A stretch of DNA of 64,000 nt. It comes from Candidatus Defluviibacillus avedoerensis. GTDB lineage: Bacteria; Pseudomonadota; Gammaproteobacteria; Burkholderiales; Burkholderiaceae_C. Every line of letters starts with the position of its first letter. Within the stretch, counting starts at the first letter, position 1. The DNA is taken from NCBI GenBank assembly GCA_016703665.1, contig JADJBS010000001.1:124001-188000 (forward strand), in the 5' to 3' direction. The position numbers and the translations under genes were made by a program. Below are positions 26,332 through 33,333 of the stretch, one piece after another. Below the pieces are notes generated by a model. It made no database searches, was not told the origin of the DNA, and worked only from the letters and a program-made list of their open reading frames with translations.

Positions 26332-27861
26332 TCAGCGTCCATAGGCGGTTTCGCCGTGGGATGTGATGTCCAGGCCTTCGCGCTCGTCTTCTTCGCTGAC
26401 GCGCAGACCAATCACCAAGTCCACAATCTTGTAGGCCACAACCGACACGACTGCCGACCACACGATGGTGATGAGCACGGCCTTGGCTTGCGTCCAGACT
26501 TGCCCTGCGATGGTGTAGGCGTCCGGTGCGACAGCTGTTGCGGTTACCCAGTCACCTACAAAGCTTGGGCCCCCCAGTGCTGGAGAGTTGAACACACCGG
26601 TAAGCAACGCGCCCAGGATACCGCCGACGCCGTGAACGCCAAACACGTCCAGTGAGTCGTCTGCACCCAACATCTTCTTGAGCCCTGTCACGCCCCACAG
26701 GCAGGCAAAGCCAGCCAGCAGACCGATGAAAAGCGCGCCACCGATACCAACGTTGCCAGCAGCAGGCGTGATGGCCACCAGGCCAGCGACCGCGCCAGAC
26801 GCAGCGCCCAGCATGGAGGCTTTGCCTTTGTGCAGAGCTTCACCGACAGACCAGGACAGCACCGCTGCGGCGGTAGCGAAGAAGGTGTTGATGAAGGCCA
26901 GGGCCGCGAAGCCGTTGGCTTCCAGTGCAGAGCCAGCATTGAAACCAAACCAACCCACCCACAGCAGCGCAGAGCCCACCATCGTCAGCGTCAGGCTGTG
27001 AGGTGCCATGGCTTCCTTGCCATAACCCACACGCTTGCCGATCATGTAAGCGCCGACCAGGCCAGCCACGGCAGCGTTGATGTGCACCACGGTGCCGCCT
27101 GCGAAGTCCAGAGCGCCCATTTGCCAGATGAAACCTGCCTTGGCGTTCATTTCGTCTACCACCGAGGCTGCGGTGTAAGCGTCAGGACCCATCCAGAACC
27201 AGACCATGTGCGCAATTGGAGCGTAGCTGAAGGTAAACCACAGCGCCGTGAACAGCAGAACGGCCGAGAACTTGATGCGTTCGGCAAATGCGCCAACGAT
27301 CAGGCAGCAGGTAATACCGGCGAAGGTCGCCTGGAAGGCCGCAAACACGATCTCGGGAATCACCACACCCTTGCTGAAGGTTGCTGCATTGGCGAAGGTG
27401 CCTGCGACGTTGTCCCAGGTGCCTTTCATGAACAGGCGGTCAAAGCCACCAATGAAAGCGTTGCCCTCGGTGAATGCCAGGCTGTAACCGTACAGGGCCC
27501 ACAGCACAACGATCATCGAGAAAGTCACAAACACCTGCATCAGGACAGACAGCATGTTTTTGCTGCGCACCAAACCACCGTAGAACAGGGCAAGGCCAGG
27601 AATGGTCATCAAGATGACCAATAGGGTAGAAACCAACATCCAGGCTGTGTCACCCTTGTTAGGCACTGGCGCAGGTGCCGAGGCTGCAGTCGCAGGGGCT
27701 TCGGCAGTAGCTGCTGGCGCTGCTGCTGCTGCCACTGCAGGTGGCGTCACGGCTGCGGATGCAGCGGCTTCAGGCTTGGCGTCAGAGCCTTGGGCCATCA
27801 CAGCTGCTCCGCTCATGAAGAGCGAAAAGCCAATGGCTAAGGAGGCAAGTAGTTTTTTCAT
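26332..27861 (-). CDS. amtB: Ammonium transporter AmtB
   Basis: An Amt/MEP/Rh channel of 509 residues with a cleavable signal peptide (MKKLLASLAIGFSLFMSGAAVMAQ), an alanine/proline-rich periplasmic stretch (about residues 28-70) and eleven membrane helices. The pore twin histidines lie in IAHMVWFWMG and DVFGVHGVGGILG, and the signature DFAGGTVVHINAAVAGL is intact. It follows glnK by 57 bases; GlnK blocks AmtB when nitrogen is sufficient. The transcript probably starts at the sigma-54 promoter upstream of the TorF-like gene and ends at the hairpin at 26258-26288. The low-complexity N-terminal stretch is longer than in enterobacterial AmtB. Confidence 0.97.
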   Translation of the reverse strand: MKKLLASLAIGFSLFMSGAAVMAQGSDAKPEAAASAAVTPPAVAAAAAPAATAEAPATAASAPAPVPNKGDTAWMLVSTLLVILMTIPGLALFYGGLVRSKNMLSVLMQVFVTFSMIVVLWALYGYSLAFTEGNAFIGGFDRLFMKGTWDNVAGTFANAATFSKGVVIPEIVFAAFQATFAGITCCLIVGAFAERIKFSAVLLFTALWFTFSYAPIAHMVWFWMGPDAYTAASVVDEMNAKAGFIWQMGALDFAGGTVVHINAAVAGLVGAYMIGKRVGYGKEAMAPHSLTLTMVGSALLWVGWFGFNAGSALEANGFAALAFINTFFATAAAVLSWSVGEALHKGKASMLGAASGAVAGLVAITPAAGNVGIGGALFIGLLAGFACLWGVTGLKKMLGADDSLDVFGVHGVGGILGALLTGVFNSPALGGPSFVGDWVTATAVAPDAYTIAGQVWTQAKAVLITIVWSAVVSVVAYKIVDLVIGLRVSEEDEREGLDITSHGETAYGR

Positions 27862-27918
27862 GGTTTGAATCTCATTGGTTCAAAGGGATGTGGGCTTTGA
27901 AAAGACCGTGTGGCCTGA

Positions 27919-28257
27919 TCAAAGCGCCTCCTTGCCGGTTTCGCCGGTGCGAATGCGAACGACCTGTTCCAGGTCATACACAAACACCTTGCCGTCCCCG
28001 ATCTTGCCGGTACGTGCCGCGCCTTCGATGGCTTCGATCACGCGGTCAACCAGTTCGTCTGCAATGGCTGCTTCGATCTTGACCTTGGGCAGAAAGTCAA
28101 CGACATACTCTGCACCGCGGTACAACTCTGTGTGGCCTTTTTGACGGCCAAAGCCTTTGACTTCAGTCACGGTAATGCCTTGAACCCCAATGCCGGACAA
28201 GGCTTCGCGCACTTCGTCGAGCTTGAACGGTTTGATGATGGCGGAAACGAGTTTCAT
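27919..28257 (-). CDS. glnK: Nitrogen regulatory protein P-II (GlnK type)
   Basis: A trimeric P-II signal protein of 112 residues, the standard length. The T-loop uridylylation site is the tyrosine in ELYRGAEYVVDFLPK (Tyr51 position), the B-loop is AARTGKIGDGKVFVY, and the N-terminal MKLVSAIIKPFKLDEVREAL is typical. Linkage directly upstream of amtB identifies it as the GlnK paralogue that controls the channel by 2-oxoglutarate/ATP/ADP-dependent binding. Confidence 0.96.
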   Translation of the reverse strand: MKLVSAIIKPFKLDEVREALSGIGVQGITVTEVKGFGRQKGHTELYRGAEYVVDFLPKVKIEAAIADELVDRVIEAIEGAARTGKIGDGKVFVYDLEQVVRIRTGETGKEAL

Positions 28258-28271
28258 AGGAATCTCCTGGA

Positions 28272-29048
28272 TCAGAAGTTCTTCTTGATGCCCAGCACCA
28301 CTGTGCTGCCAGCAAGGTTCTTATCACCAGAGCCAGGCAAGGTAAAGTTGCTGCCGTACTTGCTCTTCCAGTTGGTGCCGAGGAGCGTGGCGCTGAGCAC
28401 CAGGCCGTCGATGTCTTTGTTGACTGCAACGGAGTAGTCGGTGTAGCTGCCGTTGTTGTTCTTGACGGTTTGGCTACCGATATGTGGAACAACAGAGAAA
28501 CCATTGCCCAGATCAAACGTGGCGCTGATGTCCAGGTAGCCGCTGTTCTTGCTATTGGTGTAACCAAACAGATTGGTCAGAGCGTGGGAGTACTTGGCAG
28601 TGACCGGACCAGCGGTCAAAGCTGCATAGAGCTCAAACGTGTTGGCATTGGCAGCAACATTGCTGAAATTGTTCGTGGGGTACCAGTACTGAAGGCCACC
28701 GACGTCATAGGAAACGGTTTCGCTGATGCTGCCTTTGTAGCCACCGTAAATGTCGACTTCCACTGGACCTTTCAGGCCTGGGCCAGAATCCTTGATCCAG
28801 GAAATGGTGGAAGCCCAGGCACCCAGGTAAACGCCGCTCTTGGCAGCAAAATCAACGCCTGCCTGCAAGGCTGGCTTCTTGCCAGATTGAGAAAGACCAC
28901 GGTAGCGGTATTCCGTCACTGCACCCACGTTGTAAGACAGGGTGTAATCTGGTTCCGGTGCTTTGGTTTGAGCCATGGCAGCGCCAGACATGAACAAAAC
29001 CGCCAGAGCGACAGATTTGGTGAGGGAGGTTGCGAGTTGATGCTTCAT
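28272..29048 (-). CDS. TorF-family putative outer-membrane porin
   Basis: A predicted outer-membrane beta-barrel of 258 residues of the TorF/Gcw_chp (TIGR02001) family. From ATG 29048 there is a signal peptide (MKHQLATSLTKSVALAVLF... ending MAQ), then SYNVGAVTEYRYRGLSQSG, the family hallmark, alternating strands, and a C-terminal phenylalanine (GIKKNF) as expected for BAM-dependent insertion. It is the first gene of the glnK-amtB operon, 14 bases before glnK, directly behind a sigma-54 promoter. This points to a role in entry of ammonium or other nitrogen compounds through the outer membrane; that role is inference. Confidence 0.88.
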   Translation of the reverse strand: MKHQLATSLTKSVALAVLFMSGAAMAQTKAPEPDYTLSYNVGAVTEYRYRGLSQSGKKPALQAGVDFAAKSGVYLGAWASTISWIKDSGPGLKGPVEVDIYGGYKGSISETVSYDVGGLQYWYPTNNFSNVAANANTFELYAALTAGPVTAKYSHALTNLFGYTNSKNSGYLDISATFDLGNGFSVVPHIGSQTVKNNNGSYTDYSVAVNKDIDGLVLSATLLGTNWKSKYGSNFTLPGSGDKNLAGSTVVLGIKKNF

Positions 29049-29092
29049 GGTTTCTCCAGTTGGATAAGTTGAAAGGTTGCAATGACCGTACC

Positions 29093-29109
29093 TAGCAGAG
29101 AGCGTGCCA
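29093..29109 (-). promoter_or_regulatory. Sigma-54 (RpoN) promoter of the TorF-glnK-amtB operon
   Basis: The minus strand reads TGGCACG-CTCT-CTGCT, with GG and GC separated by exactly ten bases, a near-consensus -24/-12 element (TGGCACG N4 TTGCW). The predicted start is about 29083, some 35 bases before the ATG at 29048. An NtrC-like enhancer lies at 29186-29200, about 110 bases upstream of the start, as in the enterobacterial glnA promoter. Confidence 0.85.
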
Positions 29110-29185
29110 AAGTGCACAAGATGATTTCGCTGCAGTGCAGCAAGATGAATTCCGCTTGCACCAGCACTGAAAAACGGGTATGGAA

Positions 29186-29200
29186 GCACTCATTTGGTGC
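29186..29200. promoter_or_regulatory. NtrC-binding enhancer site
   Basis: GCACTCATTTGGTGC has the NtrC dyad GCAC-N7-GTGC and matches the strong enterobacterial site form GCACT-N5-GGTGC in both arms. Its centre (29193) is about 110 bases upstream of the predicted sigma-54 start. A weaker half-site, GCACCATTTGCGAGC (29214-29228), sits 28 bases further upstream, recalling the paired -108/-140 enhancers of glnAp2. Confidence 0.78.
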
Positions 29201-29257
29201 GACGCGATGTTTAAGCACCATTTGCGAGCGCGCGCTACTTCAGGGCGGAGGGATGTG

Positions 29258-30802
29258 ATGAGCCTTGCTTTGGTGCAAAGTCGGGCACTCATGGGTTTGC
29301 AAGCCTCGGGGGTCACGGTCGAGGTTCATTTGGCCAACGGCCTGCCTAGCTTCACTTTGGTAGGGCTTGCCGACGTTGAGGTCAAGGAAGCGCGCGAACG
29401 GGTTCGCAGTGCGATTCAAAACGCCGGACTTGCATTTCCTTCCAACAAGCGCATTACCGTCAATTTGGCCCCGGCTGATCTCCCAAAAGATTCAGGGCGT
29501 TTTGACCTTCCGATTGCCATGGGCATTCTGGCCGCCAGTGGCCAGATCGATGCAGCACGACTCAGGGGTTTTGAATTTGCGGGCGAGCTTTCCTTGTCTG
29601 GTGAGTTGCGACCGGTGCGCGGTGCCCTGGCAATGAGCTTGGCATTGCATCTGCAGGCCATACAGGCCCGGATGGTCCTGCCACCAGAAAGCGCCGAAGA
29701 AGCTGCACTGGTGCCGACTGCTCAGGTATACCGTGCAAAACACTTGCTGGACGTGGTCCAGCAGTTCCTGCCAGAAGGTGCCAGCGAAAGCACGGAACCC
29801 GCTGGAGAGGGCTGGACCGCCTTGCAAGCTCAGTCCATGGATATGTCGGTCGCTAGCTTGGCAGGCGACTTGGCCGATGTGAAGGGCCAAGCAGCTACTA
29901 AACGTGCGCTTGAGATAGCGGCTGCTGGCGGTCACAGCTTGCTGTTGATGGGGCCACCCGGTTCAGGTAAATCGATGCTGGCACAGCGCTTTGCCAGCCT
30001 GCTGCCTTGCATGACGATCCAGGAAAGCCTGGAGAGTGCCGCCATCGCAAGCCTGGCGGGAAACTTTAAATTGTCGCAATGGGGTGTGCGACCGACCCGG
30101 CATCCCCACCACACCGCTAGTGCGGTTGCGTTGGTCGGCGGTGGTTCGCCGCCAAGACCGGGCGAAATATCACTGGCTCACAATGGCGTGTTGTTTCTGG
30201 ACGAGTTGCCCGAGTTTGCCCGCAGCGCTTTAGAGTCCCTGCGTGAACCGCTGGAAACCGGACTGATCACCATTGCCCGCGCAGCGCGACGCGCAGAGTT
30301 TCCTGCGCGGTTCCAATTGATTGCAGCAATGAACCCCTGCCCTTGCGGATACCTGGGCTCCAAAATAAAAAGCTGCCGCTGCACGCCCGATCAGGTTAGC
30401 CGTTACCAGGGCAAGCTCAGCGGCCCGCTGCTCGACCGCATCGATTTGCATGTGGAAGTGGCCGCACTGCCCAGCAATGAGTTGCTGAGGTCGCCGGCCG
30501 GGGAGACCAGCGCCCAGATTCGCCAGCGGGTCACTGAGGCGCGGGACCGGGCGCTCAAACGCCAGGGCAAACTGAATCAGGCCTTGGGAGCACAAGACCT
30601 GGCAGAACACGCTGCGTTGATCGACACAACCCGTCAGTTTCTCGAAACGGCAGCCGCCCGGCTTGGCTGGTCGGCTCGCAGCACCCACCGTACATTGAAG
30701 CTTGCCCGCAGCGTTGCCGACCTCGCCGGCTCTGGCACCATAGAACTTACCCATGTGGCTGAAGCCATGCAATACCGACGAACTTTGCGGGAACATGCCT
30801 AG
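29258..30802 (+). CDS. comM: YifB/ComM-family AAA+ ATPase (Mg-chelatase-like)
   Basis: An AAA+ helicase-type ATPase of 514 residues; ComM is a hexameric branch-migration helicase that promotes integration of DNA during natural transformation, and YifB is its homologue in non-competent bacteria. The N-terminal Lon-protease-like ChlI domain (GLPSFTLVGLADVEVKEARE) is followed by Walker A LLMGPPGSGKSMLAQ, Walker B GVLFLDELPEF and the C-terminal Mg-chelatase domain with the cysteine cluster NPCPCGYLGSKIKSCRC. ATG 29258 follows a GGAGGG. It is divergent from the TorF-like operon and precedes a GspE-like ATPase by 11 bases. Confidence 0.94.
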   Translation: MSLALVQSRALMGLQASGVTVEVHLANGLPSFTLVGLADVEVKEARERVRSAIQNAGLAFPSNKRITVNLAPADLPKDSGRFDLPIAMGILAASGQIDAARLRGFEFAGELSLSGELRPVRGALAMSLALHLQAIQARMVLPPESAEEAALVPTAQVYRAKHLLDVVQQFLPEGASESTEPAGEGWTALQAQSMDMSVASLAGDLADVKGQAATKRALEIAAAGGHSLLLMGPPGSGKSMLAQRFASLLPCMTIQESLESAAIASLAGNFKLSQWGVRPTRHPHHTASAVALVGGGSPPRPGEISLAHNGVLFLDELPEFARSALESLREPLETGLITIARAARRAEFPARFQLIAAMNPCPCGYLGSKIKSCRCTPDQVSRYQGKLSGPLLDRIDLHVEVAALPSNELLRSPAGETSAQIRQRVTEARDRALKRQGKLNQALGAQDLAEHAALIDTTRQFLETAAARLGWSARSTHRTLKLARSVADLAGSGTIELTHVAEAMQYRRTLREHA

Positions 30803-30813
30803 AAACCACTAAG

Positions 30814-33333
30814 ATGGATCCCATCCAAACGCGCCCCGCCATGCAAGCCACAGCTTCAACTGCAAAACCCGTCAACTTCACTTGGCCTACACCGCCGTAC
30901 GCCAGTTACCCTGGCTCAACCCCGTGGAGAGAGCCTGAGCAATGCGAAATCAAGGGCATGAACAGCACCAAACGCTCGGGCTTGCTGGTTTCCTTGAACG
31001 TGACTGATCGGGTGGCCATCATTCAGGTGCCACCCTCGCGCGTGATGATGCCGTTGCGGTTTGACCAGTTTCGCCGCTTGCGCCTGAAGAATCTCTTGAA
31101 CCCTAACCAGGCGGCGTCGGCAGACGATTTTGCTGAAATTTTGGGGTATCGCCCCGAAGTGGATTTCCAGCTTGACTGGGTTGACGGCAGCAAATCGGCT
31201 GGCCGGACGGTAGGGCATGTGGAGAATGAAGCGGGGTTGTTTCTCTTTCCGCCCGCTGACGCCTTGGGCTCTGTCAAACGGATGTTTGTGCCACGGGAGG
31301 CCTACAAGAGTATCAAGTTTGGCGGGCACATCGGTAAGGTGCTGGTGGAACAAAATGCTGTCACGCAAGAGCAGGTAGACGAAGCGGCTGAGGAACAGCA
31401 GCTGATCCGAAACCGCAAGCTGGGCGACTACCTGGTGGTCAACGAGATTGTGTCGGCCGATCAACTGCTGCAAGCGCTGGAAGAGCAGTCACGCATGCCG
31501 ATGGTCAAGATCGGTGAGGCGCTGACGGCGCTGGGCCTGATCTCTGAAGAGCAGCTTAAGGAAGCACTGCAAAAACAGAAGCAGGAACGCACCGTGCCCT
31601 TGGGCGAACTGCTGGTCAAAACCGGAATGATCACCCGCAAAGACCTGCACATCGCGCTGGCCCGCAAGATGGGCTACCCTGTGATTGACGTGGCCAGCTT
31701 CCCTGTCGAACTGGCTGCACTGCAAAAAGTGCCCTTCAAGCTAGCGCACCGTCTGAACATTCTGCCGTTATTGATGCGCGAAGGCACTTTGGTGATTGCG
31801 GCAGAGGATCCATCGCAGCGTAAATTGGTGGACGAGCTGGAATTCGCCCTGCGTGCGAAAGTGATCCCGGCATTGGCATCAGGTCCCGCCATCACGACCA
31901 CTTTGCCACGAATCTATGAAAAGTTCGGTCTGGAATCCTGGAGTCCCGAGGCCGAAGCAGCCAGTCTGGAGGCCCCGATTGAATTCGATTTGGGTGAAGA
32001 CACTGGCAAACTGCTGAAGGACCTTCAGCAAGAGCATGAAGCCGCCAAGCAGCTGATAGAAGAACCTGTGGTGCCTACGGACCAGAATGAGAACTCGCTG
32101 GTCAAGTTCATCAATACCATGATCATTGATGCACAGACCAAAGGGGCGTCTGACATCCACATCGAAACCCATCCCGGTGACCGCAAGGTTCGGGTGCGTT
32201 TTCGCAAGGATGGTGTGCTCAGCGCCTACATTGAGCTACCCCCAAGCTACCGCCACGCACTGGTTGCGCGCATCAAGGTGATGTGCGATCTGGATATTTC
32301 TGAGAAGCGCAAACCTCAGGATGGCAAGATTGACTTCTCCAAGTACTCGCCTAGCCACAAGCTTGAGTTGCGTGTAGCGACCATTCCCACCACGACCGGC
32401 CTGGAAGACGTGGTGATGCGCCTGCTGGCATCAGCCAAGCCCATCCCGATGGACAAACTGGGTTTGCGCCCCATCACGCTTGAGCGACTCCAGCACGCAG
32501 TCAGCCGACCGTACGGCATGGTCCTGTGCGTTGGACCCACGGGTTCGGGTAAAACCACCACACTCCATTCGGTTCTCGGTTACCTGAATACGCCAGAAAA
32601 GAAGATCTGGACTGCTGAAGATCCGGTCGAAATCTCTCAGCCTGACTTGCGCCAAGTTCAGGTGAACCCCAAGATCGATTGGACTTTTGCCAAGGCACTG
32701 CGAAGTTTCCTGCGCGCTGACCCCGACGTCATCATGGTTGGCGAGATCCGGGACCATGAAACTGCTCAGATTGCAATTGAGGCATCGCTTACCGGGCACA
32801 TGGTGCTGTCGACCCTGCACACCAACAGCGCGGCAGAAACCGTCATCCGCTTGCTGGACATGGGCATGGACCCGTTCAACTTTGCAGACTCACTGCTGGC
32901 TGTGTTGGCACAACGCCTGCTGCGGCGCATGTGCCCGGACTGCCGCGTCGAGAGTAACGCCGAAGAAGACAAAATCAATGAACTGCTGGCTGACTTCTTA
33001 CATATCTACCCAGCCGATATTCGTCCAGCAAGGGAAACGGTACTGGCTGACTGGGTGCAACGCTACGGAGTGAATGGCAAGCTCAAGCATTACCATGCGC
33101 CGGGGTGCGCCAAATGCGGCGGCTCTGGACTGCGTGGCCGCGTAGGGGTACACGAACTATTGGTAGTCAGCAAGGAGATCCGTACCTTAGTCCAAACCAA
33201 GGCGCGACCGGAAGAGTTGCTTCGCGAAGGTTTACGCGAGGGTGGCATGCTGACCTTGCGTCAGGACGGTATCTGCAAGGTGTTTGCAGGACTCACCACC
33301 ATTGACGAGGTCCGCGCTAACTGCAATGTCTAA
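30814..33333 (+). CDS. GspE/PulE/PilB-family secretion ATPase with fourfold N-terminal repeats
   Basis: A type II secretion/type IV pilus-type ATPase, large for the family at 839 residues. An unassigned N-terminal part (residues 1-160) is followed by four helical units of about 30 residues starting near residues 171, 201, 231 and 262 (IGKVLVEQ, LGDYLVVN, IGEALTAL, LGELLVKT), then a MshEN-like domain. The ATPase has Walker A CVGPTGSGKTTTLHS near 575, the Asp box, Walker B PDVIMVGEIRD and His box STLHTNSA, and a zinc tetracysteine (CPDC and CAKC). No other pilus or secretion gene is adjacent. The start could be ATG 30814, 30841 or 30958. It overlaps convergent metH by 4 bases. Confidence 0.9.
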   Translation: MDPIQTRPAMQATASTAKPVNFTWPTPPYASYPGSTPWREPEQCEIKGMNSTKRSGLLVSLNVTDRVAIIQVPPSRVMMPLRFDQFRRLRLKNLLNPNQAASADDFAEILGYRPEVDFQLDWVDGSKSAGRTVGHVENEAGLFLFPPADALGSVKRMFVPREAYKSIKFGGHIGKVLVEQNAVTQEQVDEAAEEQQLIRNRKLGDYLVVNEIVSADQLLQALEEQSRMPMVKIGEALTALGLISEEQLKEALQKQKQERTVPLGELLVKTGMITRKDLHIALARKMGYPVIDVASFPVELAALQKVPFKLAHRLNILPLLMREGTLVIAAEDPSQRKLVDELEFALRAKVIPALASGPAITTTLPRIYEKFGLESWSPEAEAASLEAPIEFDLGEDTGKLLKDLQQEHEAAKQLIEEPVVPTDQNENSLVKFINTMIIDAQTKGASDIHIETHPGDRKVRVRFRKDGVLSAYIELPPSYRHALVARIKVMCDLDISEKRKPQDGKIDFSKYSPSHKLELRVATIPTTTGLEDVVMRLLASAKPIPMDKLGLRPITLERLQHAVSRPYGMVLCVGPTGSGKTTTLHSVLGYLNTPEKKIWTAEDPVEISQPDLRQVQVNPKIDWTFAKALRSFLRADPDVIMVGEIRDHETAQIAIEASLTGHMVLSTLHTNSAAETVIRLLDMGMDPFNFADSLLAVLAQRLLRRMCPDCRVESNAEEDKINELLADFLHIYPADIRPARETVLADWVQRYGVNGKLKHYHAPGCAKCGGSGLRGRVGVHELLVVSKEIRTLVQTKARPEELLREGLREGGMLTLRQDGICKVFAGLTTIDEVRANCNV

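Noticed and set aside
26830..27624. Open frame of 264 codons antisense to amtB
   Set aside because: Shadow of the strongly biased amtB codons; no domain, start site or ribosome-binding site supports it.
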